NCBI GenBank assembly: GCA_964472715.1
Contig: CAYYMT010000013.1
Location: forward strand, 1 to 46,594
From: JAFGTP01 sp964472715
GTDB taxonomy: Bacteria > Fidelibacterota > UBA2242 > JAFGTP01
Direction: 5' to 3'
DNA length: 46,594 nucleotides
The first letter of the stretch is position 1. Each line of letters starts with the position of its first letter. The notes below the pieces were generated by a model that had not been told where the DNA came from, searched no databases, and worked only from the letters and a program-made list of their open reading frames with translations. Position numbers and translations under genes: made by a program. This document shows, piece after piece, positions 8,947 to 17,133 of this stretch.

Positions 8947-11900
8947 ATGAAAAACAGTTCGATAATAGCCATTTTGATTAGTCTTGTATTTTTTATGAGC
9001 TGCAATAATTTGAAAAAGGAGCCGGCCATCTGGACTGACCAGTCCATCGTCGGTATCAATAAAGAACCGGGAACAGCAACCGCCATTTCATTTCCCACCA
9101 TAGCGGGTGCGAAAAATATTGATATCCAAAGTTCGCCCTATTATTTATCGCTCAATGGTAACTGGAAATTTAATTGGGTAAAAAATCCTGATAATCGGCC
9201 TGAGAATTTCTATTCACCTGAATATGATGATGCCGGCTGGGATGAAATACCGGTTCCTGCCAACTGGGAACTGGAAGGTTACGGAATACCAATTTACGTG
9301 AATACAGAATATGAATTTCAGATGACTGATCCGCCGAATTTGCCTGAGGATTACAATCCGGTTGGCTCTTACCGCAGGTATTTTGAAATTCCCGAAAATT
9401 GGCAGGGACGTGAAATATTTATTCATTTTGGCGCGGTGAAATCCGCCATGTTTCTTTGGGTTAACGGGCAAAAAGTGGGTTATAGCCAGGGGTCAAAAAC
9501 ACCGGCGGAATTCAACATCACCCCCTATGTCCATTCCGGCAAAAATCTCCTGGCGGTACAAGTTTTTCGCTGGTCTGACGGGTCTTACCTGGAATGCCAG
9601 GATTTTTGGCGCATCAGCGGTATTGAACGGGACGTTTATCTGCATTCCACCCCCAAAGTCAGAATTCAGGATTTTTCTGTTAAATCCACACTGGACCGGA
9701 ATTATCAGAACGGATTACTGGAAGTTAATGTTCAATTACAAAAATATTTACCGGGAAAAGAAAATTATTATGTGGAACTGGACCTGCTCGATGATAATGA
9801 TCAGTCGCTTTTTGAATATGCCATGGTGGAAAAAATATCGGTTGATTCCCTTGGCAGGGGCAAATTTCAGCGGGTAATCGAATCGCCAAAGCAATGGACC
9901 GCCGAAACGCCCAATCTTTATAAACTTGTGTTGACACTGAGAAAATCAGCAAGTGAATTACTGGAAGTCCGCTCCGCCAGAATCGGCTTTCGAACTGTGG
10001 AAATTAAAAACAGCCAATTGTGTGTCAATGGTAAGCCCATTACAATAAAAGGAGTCAACCGTCACGAACATGATCCGCTTGCCGGTCATGTCATCTCGCG
10101 GGAATCCATGCTTCAGGATATTCGATTGATGAAAGAAAATAATATCAACACAGTGCGCACAGCCCATTACCCCAATGATCCTTACTGGTATGACCTCTGC
10201 GACCAATACGGCTTATATGTTATTGACGAGGCTAATATTGAATCTCACGGCATGGGTTACGGAGAACAATCGCTGGCCAAAGATTCCACCTGGATGGAAG
10301 CCCATCTGGACCGCATCCGGCGTATGGTTGAACGGGATAAAAATCATCCCTCAGTAATTATCTGGTCACTGGGAAATGAAGGGGGCAACGGAGTGAATTT
10401 TCAGGCTGCCTATGACTGGATAAAAGAGCGTGACAAAACCCGTCCTGTCCAGTATGAGAGGGCTCTGCAAGAAAATAATACAGACATTTATTGCCCGATG
10501 TACAGTTCTATTGAGCATCTGGAAGAATATGCTACAAACGCACCTCAGCGTCCCTTAATATTGTGTGAATATGTCCATGCCATGGGAAACAGTTTAGGCG
10601 GATTGCAGGATTACTGGGAAGTCATCGAACAATATGACGTTCTCCAGGGTGGCTGTATCTGGGACTGGGTTGATCAGGCTTTACTGAAAATTGATGACAA
10701 AGGAAATGAATTCTGGGCCTATGGAGGCGATTTTGGACCGTCAGATATTCCCAGCAGTAATAATTTTTGTTGCAATGGCTTGGTGGCGGCCGACCGGACT
10801 CCCCATCCGCAATTGGCGGAAACCAGACAGGTTTACCAGTCCATTAAATTTATTCCGGCGGATATTTCAAAAGGCCGGTTTTATATCATAAATAATTACG
10901 ATTTTATCAATTTAAATCAATTCGATCTGAGTTATATTATTCGTGGGAATGGTGATCTTTTCCAGGAATATAGTATCCCGCATCAAAATGCAGCACCCGG
11001 TGATACTGCCCTTGTGCAATTAAAATTACCCGTGGGGCCACCGAAACCATCGGTTGAGTATTTTCTTGATTTCAGCGCTAAAACCCGGTCTGACCGGGGC
11101 CTTATACCGGCCGGGCATGAAGTCGCTTGCAACCAGGTAAAACTGCCTATGGAAAACAACCGGAAATACCGGGTATTTCTATCCAATTATCAACCATTGA
11201 ATATTGTTGATCAATCATCTAAGATTGAAGTTTCCGGAGAAGATTTTCAGGTGGTTTTTAATAAGGAAAAAGGCGTCATGGAAAGGCTTGTCTATCGGCA
11301 ACAGGATTTTCTGAAGCAAGCACCCAGACTGAATTTTTGGCGGCCTCCCACCGATAATGACCTGAGTGATCCGCGAGGTCAGAAATTATGGAAAAAATAT
11401 GGATTGGATTCCCTGGTGTATGAAGTGGCAGATGTCGGTTTTCAGCAATTGGATGACAATACCGTCAATGTCAATTTTGTACTGATCATCAATAATAAAA
11501 ACAGTGAAAAACTGTTCGATTCATTTCAAACTTATACAATATACTCCAGTGGTGACATTGTAATAACCAATGACATCAAACCGGTTGAGCATATTAAGAG
11601 TCTGGCGAAAATAGGTATACAATTTTATCTGCCTGAAAATTTTTCGAATGTCACCTGGTTCGGAAGAGGCCCTTTACCCACTTATCCCGATAGAAAACAG
11701 GCCGGAACTATAGATGTTTTTACCAAAAATTTGAATGAGCTGTGGCATGACTACTCAAAACCTCAGGAAAACAGTAACCGGGGGGAGGTCCGCTGGGCAA
11801 CAATCGCTGATGATGATGGTTATGGCTTTTTTATTACATCCAATCATCTGTTTAATTTTAGCGCTTATCCCTACGCTGATGCGGACATATTTAAGGCTCA

Positions 11901-12834
11901 GCATACCAATGATCTGACAGACGGAGATTTTGTAACAATGAATGTTGATTACCGGCAGGCCGGATTGGGAACCGCTTCCTGCGGGCCGGGAATTCCGGAT
12001 AAGTATATTGTCAATCCCGGACAGGTGCGGTTTCAAATCCGGTTAAAGGCCGCTAACCTGAACCGTCAGTTGCCGCAGAAATTAGCCCTTCAGGAACTGG
12101 ATGCGAAAACAGCCTACTATCTGCCGCCTCCGGAAATCAATGTGGAAAGCGAATATTTCAATAAGCCCATGGAGGTGACCATGAGTGTGGATGAGCCTGA
12201 TGTGGAAATTCGGTATACCCTTGATGGCAGTATACCTACCAGGGATTCGCAATTATATGAGGGTCCTTTTACAGTCAGTAATTCGGTTGTTATAAATGCC
12301 CGTTGCTTTCAGGAAGGGAAAATGCCCGGATTTACCGCCTCCCAAAAATTGAATTATATACAGGCGAAAGAGATTGATTTTGCTTTTCCGCCGGCTTCAG
12401 AGTATTTGGGAGATCATAAATACGCGATAATGGACGGGCGTACCGGCAATATGGAATCGATCGAAAATAATTGGCTGGGTTTTGAAGGTGTGGATTTAGT
12501 CGTCGATATCGAACTGAACGAAACCATAAGGGCGGAAACAATTCAGTTCAATTTTTTGCGCTGGCAAAAATACTGGGCCTTTGCGCCCTCATATATCGAA
12601 CTCCGGGTTGCCGCTGAAAAAGATAATTACGAGACGGTTTATACGAATGAACCTCTGGTAGATCCAACTGAAAAAGCGCTGGACAAGAAAATTTTTCATC
12701 ATGAAGTCAGTTTAGATAACCGGCAAGTCCGCTATCTGCGGCTGATCGCCCGGTCTATCAAGAGATGTCCTGACTGGCATCCGGGGGCCGGAGAAAAATG
12801 CCTTCTGTTTATTGATGAAATATCCATTGAATAA
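8947..12834 (+). CDS. GH2 beta-galactosidase, predicted lipoprotein, with C-terminal accessory domains
   Basis: This 1295-residue LacZ-type enzyme is longer than E. coli LacZ by about 270 residues. The N-terminus is a lipoprotein signal (LVFFMSC, Cys at residue 19), so it is probably membrane-anchored outside the cytoplasm. The GH2 sugar-binding, immunoglobulin-like and barrel domains are followed by a LacZ-type small-chain domain. The acid/base is E478 in IIWSLGNEGG and the nucleophile E541 in LILCEYVHAMGN. From about residue 1055 there is a chitobiase C-terminal-like domain (EIRYTLDGSIPTRDS) and then a discoidin-like domain, as in the upstream fucosidase. GAGGAG sits just before the ATG. 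It probably removes beta-linked galactose, perhaps after desulfation or defucosylation by its neighbours. The precise linkage specificity is not visible. Confidence 0.93.
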   Translation: MKNSSIIAILISLVFFMSCNNLKKEPAIWTDQSIVGINKEPGTATAISFPTIAGAKNIDIQSSPYYLSLNGNWKFNWVKNPDNRPENFYSPEYDDAGWDEIPVPANWELEGYGIPIYVNTEYEFQMTDPPNLPEDYNPVGSYRRYFEIPENWQGREIFIHFGAVKSAMFLWVNGQKVGYSQGSKTPAEFNITPYVHSGKNLLAVQVFRWSDGSYLECQDFWRISGIERDVYLHSTPKVRIQDFSVKSTLDRNYQNGLLEVNVQLQKYLPGKENYYVELDLLDDNDQSLFEYAMVEKISVDSLGRGKFQRVIESPKQWTAETPNLYKLVLTLRKSASELLEVRSARIGFRTVEIKNSQLCVNGKPITIKGVNRHEHDPLAGHVISRESMLQDIRLMKENNINTVRTAHYPNDPYWYDLCDQYGLYVIDEANIESHGMGYGEQSLAKDSTWMEAHLDRIRRMVERDKNHPSVIIWSLGNEGGNGVNFQAAYDWIKERDKTRPVQYERALQENNTDIYCPMYSSIEHLEEYATNAPQRPLILCEYVHAMGNSLGGLQDYWEVIEQYDVLQGGCIWDWVDQALLKIDDKGNEFWAYGGDFGPSDIPSSNNFCCNGLVAADRTPHPQLAETRQVYQSIKFIPADISKGRFYIINNYDFINLNQFDLSYIIRGNGDLFQEYSIPHQNAAPGDTALVQLKLPVGPPKPSVEYFLDFSAKTRSDRGLIPAGHEVACNQVKLPMENNRKYRVFLSNYQPLNIVDQSSKIEVSGEDFQVVFNKEKGVMERLVYRQQDFLKQAPRLNFWRPPTDNDLSDPRGQKLWKKYGLDSLVYEVADVGFQQLDDNTVNVNFVLIINNKNSEKLFDSFQTYTIYSSGDIVITNDIKPVEHIKSLAKIGIQFYLPENFSNVTWFGRGPLPTYPDRKQAGTIDVFTKNLNELWHDYSKPQENSNRGEVRWATIADDDGYGFFITSNHLFNFSAYPYADADIFKAQHTNDLTDGDFVTMNVDYRQAGLGTASCGPGIPDKYIVNPGQVRFQIRLKAANLNRQLPQKLALQELDAKTAYYLPPPEINVESEYFNKPMEVTMSVDEPDVEIRYTLDGSIPTRDSQLYEGPFTVSNSVVINARCFQEGKMPGFTASQKLNYIQAKEIDFAFPPASEYLGDHKYAIMDGRTGNMESIENNWLGFEGVDLVVDIELNETIRAETIQFNFLRWQKYWAFAPSYIELRVAAEKDNYETVYTNEPLVDPTEKALDKKIFHHEVSLDNRQVRYLRLIARSIKRCPDWHPGAGEKCLLFIDEISIE

Positions 12835-12863
12835 AGATTCGAAAAAATAATATTTTAAATTAA

Positions 12864-12897
12864 AGGGCCACTGGTAGTTATTCAGTGGCCTTCTTAT
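12864..12897 (+). terminator. Likely terminator after the beta-galactosidase
   Basis: AGGGCCACTG (12864-12873) pairs with CAGTGGCCTT (12883-12892) around a nine-base loop, with one G-T pair. It is followed by a weak T-rich run (CTTATATT). It lies 30 bases past the stop and ends the glycan cluster. Confidence 0.65.
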
Positions 12898-12948
12898 ATT
12901 CCTGTGAATTTGAACTAAGAATCTACACAAAATTCCAAAAAAAAATTT

Positions 12949-12993
12949 GATAGTTACTATCGTGGCAATAACTGCTCAATGTAACGCTGTTAC
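12949..12993 (+). promoter_or_regulatory. Two short palindromes upstream of the chemosensory operon
   Basis: GATAG-TTA-CTATC (12949-12961) and GTAAC-GCT-GTTAC (12981-12993) are perfect five-base inverted repeats with three-base spacers. Their centres are 32 bases apart, about three helical turns. A TATACT box sits at 13001-13006. This may be an operator/promoter region; no known regulator site is recognised. Confidence 0.35.
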
Positions 12994-13097
12994 CATTATT
13001 TATACTTTTTTCTTTTCTGAATGCAGTCATGGCTCAGTATTTGCCCATAAGAGGGGAAAGTGAAATTTTACTATCACTTTTCCGGGAAATAATAGTT

Positions 13098-13511
13098 ATG
13101 TACGAAATTGAAAAGAGTAGTGAACATATAAAAATAAAAGCCTCCGCCTCATATATTTTAATGGAAAAAATGTGTGTGGAAGTGGAAAAATTTTCCAGGA
13201 AAAAAAAATTTGATGATAAAGAATTTGCGTTGCTGCTCTGTGTCCGCGAAGCCCTGACCAATGCCATCCGGCATGGTTGTAAAAATGATATGTCGAACAC
13301 AATAGAATTCAGCCTGACCTATGATAATAATACCATGTATATTCAGGTGACAGATGATGGCGACGGATTTGATTGGGAGCAGGAGAGCAATAATACAGTC
13401 TATACACTGACCACAAACGGAAGAGGTTTGAATATTATAAAAATCTATTCGGAAGAATATCAATTTAATGAAAATGGAAATAAAATAAATATAACTGTCA
13501 AAAATGATTAA
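13098..13511 (+). CDS. RsbW/SpoIIAB-like histidine-kinase-fold ATPase (anti-sigma-factor kinase type)
   Basis: This is a small GHKL ATPase with an N box EALTNAIRHG, a G1 box DDGDGFDW and a G2 box TNGRGLNI, as in RsbW. Such proteins phosphorylate a STAS partner and sequester a regulatory target. The next gene encodes a STAS protein, as expected for a partner-switching pair. The frame is open from ATG 13029 (160 residues). I prefer ATG 13098 (137 residues, the usual family size), although its ribosome site (CGGGAAA) is weak and the longer form cannot be excluded. It heads a chemosensory operon, and no alternative sigma factor is adjacent. The target may therefore be chemotaxis signalling or a sigma factor elsewhere; that is inference. 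Confidence 0.82.
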   Translation: MYEIEKSSEHIKIKASASYILMEKMCVEVEKFSRKKKFDDKEFALLLCVREALTNAIRHGCKNDMSNTIEFSLTYDNNTMYIQVTDDGDGFDWEQESNNTVYTLTTNGRGLNIIKIYSEEYQFNENGNKINITVKND

Positions 13512-13521
13512 GGAGTCAATA

Positions 13522-13818
13522 ATGTTTAAGATTAACCAAGAAAATGACAAGTTTGTTGTTATTCCTGAGAGCAATATTGTTGCCAGTATTGTGAATGAAT
13601 TTCGTAGTGAAATGAAACAGATTGTTGAGCAGGAAAAACCGATAATTGTTGACCTGAGTAATGTGGAAATGATTGATTCAATGGGGTTGGGAGCGCTTAT
13701 TGCCACCCATAACAGTATGCAGAAATACAACAAGAATCTGGAGTTAATCAATATCTCAAAAGACCTGCTTAGTCTTATGAAAACCATGAGACTGGACCAG
13801 CATTTTGACATCAAATAA
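13522..13818 (+). CDS. STAS-domain anti-sigma-factor antagonist
   Basis: The 98-residue protein has the STAS fold pattern with VDLSNVEMIDSMGLGALI. The phospho-acceptor loop reads D52-S53-M54-G-L-G, so S53 is the only hydroxyl residue there that the preceding RsbW-like kinase could modify; many relatives have a second Ser/Thr at position 54. The start is set by AAGGAG (13511-13515), which partly overlaps the stop codon of the kinase gene; a slightly earlier in-frame ATG (13504) has no ribosome site. It is almost certainly co-transcribed with the kinase and with cheA, 26 bases downstream. Confidence 0.9.
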   Translation: MFKINQENDKFVVIPESNIVASIVNEFRSEMKQIVEQEKPIIVDLSNVEMIDSMGLGALIATHNSMQKYNKNLELINISKDLLSLMKTMRLDQHFDIK

Positions 13819-13844
13819 AATTGTAATTTTTTCAGGAGGACATT

Positions 13845-16800
13845 ATGAGCTTTGACATGGGCGATGAAATTCTACAGACCTTTTTGGAAGAGGCTGAAGA
13901 ACATTTGGATGGTATTGAGCAGGATTTGCTTGAGATAGAAGAAATGGGCGAAAATATTGATGACGAATTGGTGAACAGGGTTTTCCGGTCAGCTCATTCT
14001 GTCAAAGGCGGCAGCGGGTTTCTGGGACTTGACAGGATCAAGGATCTGTCGCATAGTATTGAAAATATTTTGGACATGGTGCGCAACAAAGAATTGGTTC
14101 CCACTTCAAATGTGGTGAGCAAAGTATTGGACGCCTTTGACCGCTTGAAGGAATTGATTGAAAATGCCTCTAAAAGTAATGAGATGGAAATTGACGAATG
14201 GGTCAAAAAACTGGAAAAAATTACCAAAGAGAATCTAGCGGATGACGAAAAGGATTCCATTGATGAACGGATCGATATTCATGCGCCCAATAGCCGCATA
14301 TCCTTTAATGTAACAAAATTTGACTTCAACCATGCGATTAAGGGGAATAACATCCTCTATATCCTGGAATATGATTTGATCCATGATGTTCAGCGACAGG
14401 ATAAAACACCCCTGGATGTAATCGAATTGCTGGATGATATTGGCGTAATTGTCGATATAATTGTCGGGGTTTCCCAGGTGGGTACTCTGGATGATGAACC
14501 CGCACAGATCACCCTGCCAATGTTTGTCCTCTTTTCCACCATCGTTGAAGATGATTTGATCGGCTCCGTTACCCGGCTGTCTGACGACAAAATACAGGTG
14601 ATTCCCGAAGACCTTTCGGAATTGACGCCCCCTGAAGAAAAAAAGGAAAGTAAAAAAGAGGTGGCAGAAGTTGAGGGAAATCCAGCGCCAAAAGAAGAAG
14701 CGCCGGAACCACAGCAAACAACCGCTTCGGAAAAGCCGTCATCCACCCCGGAAGATGCCGAAGATTCCGAAGATTCCTCCTCATCAAAAAAGAAAGCCGC
14801 AAGTTTAAAAAAATCCGATACACTGCGGGTAAAAGTGAATGTGCTGGACCAATTGATGAACAAAGCCGCACAACTGGTACTGGCGCGGAACCAGTTGATT
14901 CAGGCACGTGAAGTGGACAACCGGCGAAAACTGGATGTCGCAACGAAAGAAATCGACAGGGTCTCTTCCGAACTCCAGGATGCGATTATGTTGACCCGAA
15001 TGCAACCGGTGAGTACTATTTTTAATAAAATGCCGCGGGTTGTCCGGGACCTGGGGAAAGACCTCGGCAAAGATATCGAACTGGTGATGGAAGGCAAGGA
15101 TGTGGAACTTGACAAAACCATGCTGGAAGGCCTGGGCGATCCGCTTCTCCATATTGTACGGAATTCTGCTGACCACGGTATAGAAACACCGGATGTCAGG
15201 CTTCAAAAGGGAAAGCCGGAACAGGGGACCATATTGTTAAAGGCTTATCATGAATCGGGGCTGGTTAATATCGAAATTATTGATGACGGCAAAGGTATTG
15301 ATCCTGAAAAAATCGCCATCAGCGCCATTCAAAAAGGCTTATACTCGGACAAGGAAGTTGAAAGCATGTCAGATGAAGAAAAAGTCAATTTGATCATGCT
15401 GCCGGGCTTTTCCACAGCGGAAGAAATAACCGATGTGTCCGGCCGGGGAGTGGGTATGGATGTGGTGCGTTCCAATATCGATAAAATGGGCGGAACGGTT
15501 AGAATTAAATCAATCAAAGATGTCGGGTCAACGATCACGATCAAATTACCCCTGACATTAGCGATCATCTCCAGTTTGCTGATCAAAACCGGGAAACAAC
15601 GGTTTGCTGTACCCCAGGTAAATGTCAGTGAAGTACTGACAGTGGCCAAAAAAAATCTTAAGGAAAGGGTAAAAAAGATCGGTGATGCCGAGGTATTGAT
15701 CCTCCGGGGAGAGCTGGTGCCTTTGATGCAGTTAAATGAATTACTGGACCTGGACAAGAAATTCTACAATCCCAATACAGGACGAATGGAAATTGACCGC
15801 CGTAAAAATATAGTCGACGAAAGATTGGTAAAGGTTGAGGAAGATACTCAGCCGACTGAAGAGGAAATAGAAGAAAGACGTGAAAAAGAAACGAAAAAGC
15901 GAATCAATATTATTATTGTCAACAGCGGTACTTATAAATACGGACTTGTGGTGGATGAATTACAGGACAATGTGGAAATTGTCGTTAAGCCTCTGGGCGT
16001 TCATCTCAAAGGTTTCCGTGAATATGCCGGCGCGACAATATTGGGTGACGGAACAGTATCTATCATTCTTGATATTGCCGGTCTCGCGCACAAAGCCGAA
16101 TTACATTCCTTCTCCAGTAATAAAAACGCAAGCAATCTCCTGGGTAAAAAGGACCAGCATGAAGATGTTAAAGATGCCGTCAACAAGACGATGCTGCTGT
16201 TTCGAAACGCGCCTGAAGAACACTGTGCCTTACCACTCTCAAAAGTCACCAGGCTGGAAAAGATCAAGGCTTCGGATATTGAAATTGTCGGTGGCAAAAA
16301 AGTGATCCAGTATCGTGGCGGCAGTTTACCGGTTTACGCGCTGGAAGAAGCGACAAATGTCGGTATGCTGGAAGATACCGAAGATTTAATTGTTGTGGTA
16401 TTTAATGTCAATGGTAATGAAGTGGGGCTGCTAACCGTACCGCCGGTGGATGCGGAAAATCTGAATCTGGTTATCGATGACAGAAATTCGCACATGGCGG
16501 GTGTTGACGGTACCGCAATTATCAATGACCATACCGTTCTGATAATCAATGTGGATGAAATCATGAAAATACTGAATCCCCAGTGGTATGCAGAGGAAGA
16601 AGCCCAAAATCGGATTTCTCAGTCCGGATCAAGACCCCGGGACCAGGTCGTGGAAGAGGTGATAGAGGAAGTAGAAGAGTATGATGACGAAGATAAAGGG
16701 AAAAAACACATATCCCAAGCCGGCGTCCCAAATAAAGGAACAAAAATTCTGATCGTCGAGGATTCTTCTTTCTTTTTGGCCCAGATATCTAAATTAATTT

Positions 16801-17117
16801 CCGATGAAGGATATGAGGTCATTCAGGCCGAAGACGGCCGGCAGGCGTGGAATAAACTGAACGCTAATAAAGATGAGATTGTCATGGTTGTCACAGACCT
16901 GGAAATGCCGGTTATGGATGGCTTCGAACTGACCAAAAAAATCAAGGCCAGTTCGGAATTTCGTGGAATGCCGGTGATCGCGCTCACTTCTCTGGCTGAA
17001 GAATCCCAGGTGGTGAAAGGTAAAAAAGCCGGGATCGATGATTACCAGATCAAATTGGATAAAGTAAAATTACTGGAATCTATAAAAGATTACTATGCAA
17101 AAGCAGTAAAAGTATAA
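13845..17117 (+). CDS. cheA: CheA-type chemotaxis histidine kinase with C-terminal receiver
   Basis: This is the central kinase of the cluster, 1090 residues. The Hpt domain carries phospho-acceptor H51 in AHSVKGGSGFLG. Residues about 155-255 look like a P2-type docking domain, followed by an acidic, Pro/Glu-rich linker. The dimerisation helices start near VKVNVLDQLM, and the ATPase shows HIVRNSADHG with N440, DDGKGID and DVSGRGVGMD. Two CheW-like domains follow. The first is interrupted by a highly charged insert around residues 650-685. The second covers about 785-925. A receiver domain ends the protein, with D1018 in VVTDLEMPVMDG. The internal receiver could be a phosphate sink or an output, and no stand-alone CheY is encoded here. 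CAGGAGG precedes the ATG. The order STAS-cheA-receptors indicates a single operon. Confidence 0.95.
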   Translation: MSFDMGDEILQTFLEEAEEHLDGIEQDLLEIEEMGENIDDELVNRVFRSAHSVKGGSGFLGLDRIKDLSHSIENILDMVRNKELVPTSNVVSKVLDAFDRLKELIENASKSNEMEIDEWVKKLEKITKENLADDEKDSIDERIDIHAPNSRISFNVTKFDFNHAIKGNNILYILEYDLIHDVQRQDKTPLDVIELLDDIGVIVDIIVGVSQVGTLDDEPAQITLPMFVLFSTIVEDDLIGSVTRLSDDKIQVIPEDLSELTPPEEKKESKKEVAEVEGNPAPKEEAPEPQQTTASEKPSSTPEDAEDSEDSSSSKKKAASLKKSDTLRVKVNVLDQLMNKAAQLVLARNQLIQAREVDNRRKLDVATKEIDRVSSELQDAIMLTRMQPVSTIFNKMPRVVRDLGKDLGKDIELVMEGKDVELDKTMLEGLGDPLLHIVRNSADHGIETPDVRLQKGKPEQGTILLKAYHESGLVNIEIIDDGKGIDPEKIAISAIQKGLYSDKEVESMSDEEKVNLIMLPGFSTAEEITDVSGRGVGMDVVRSNIDKMGGTVRIKSIKDVGSTITIKLPLTLAIISSLLIKTGKQRFAVPQVNVSEVLTVAKKNLKERVKKIGDAEVLILRGELVPLMQLNELLDLDKKFYNPNTGRMEIDRRKNIVDERLVKVEEDTQPTEEEIEERREKETKKRINIIIVNSGTYKYGLVVDELQDNVEIVVKPLGVHLKGFREYAGATILGDGTVSIILDIAGLAHKAELHSFSSNKNASNLLGKKDQHEDVKDAVNKTMLLFRNAPEEHCALPLSKVTRLEKIKASDIEIVGGKKVIQYRGGSLPVYALEEATNVGMLEDTEDLIVVVFNVNGNEVGLLTVPPVDAENLNLVIDDRNSHMAGVDGTAIINDHTVLIINVDEIMKILNPQWYAEEEAQNRISQSGSRPRDQVVEEVIEEVEEYDDEDKGKKHISQAGVPNKGTKILIVEDSSFFLAQISKLISDEGYEVIQAEDGRQAWNKLNANKDEIVMVVTDLEMPVMDGFELTKKIKASSEFRGMPVIALTSLAEESQVVKGKKAGIDDYQIKLDKVKLLESIKDYYAKAVKV

Positions 17118-17133
17118 TCAAATGAGGTTAAAT

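Noticed and set aside
12962..12976. Sigma-54-like TGGCA...TGC before the RsbW-like gene
   Set aside because: The distance between the GG and GC elements is eight bases instead of ten.
13029..13097. First 23 codons of the RsbW-like frame
   Set aside because: They may be coding, but there is no ribosome site at ATG 13029 and the residues lie outside the domain. I kept the shorter form while noting the doubt.
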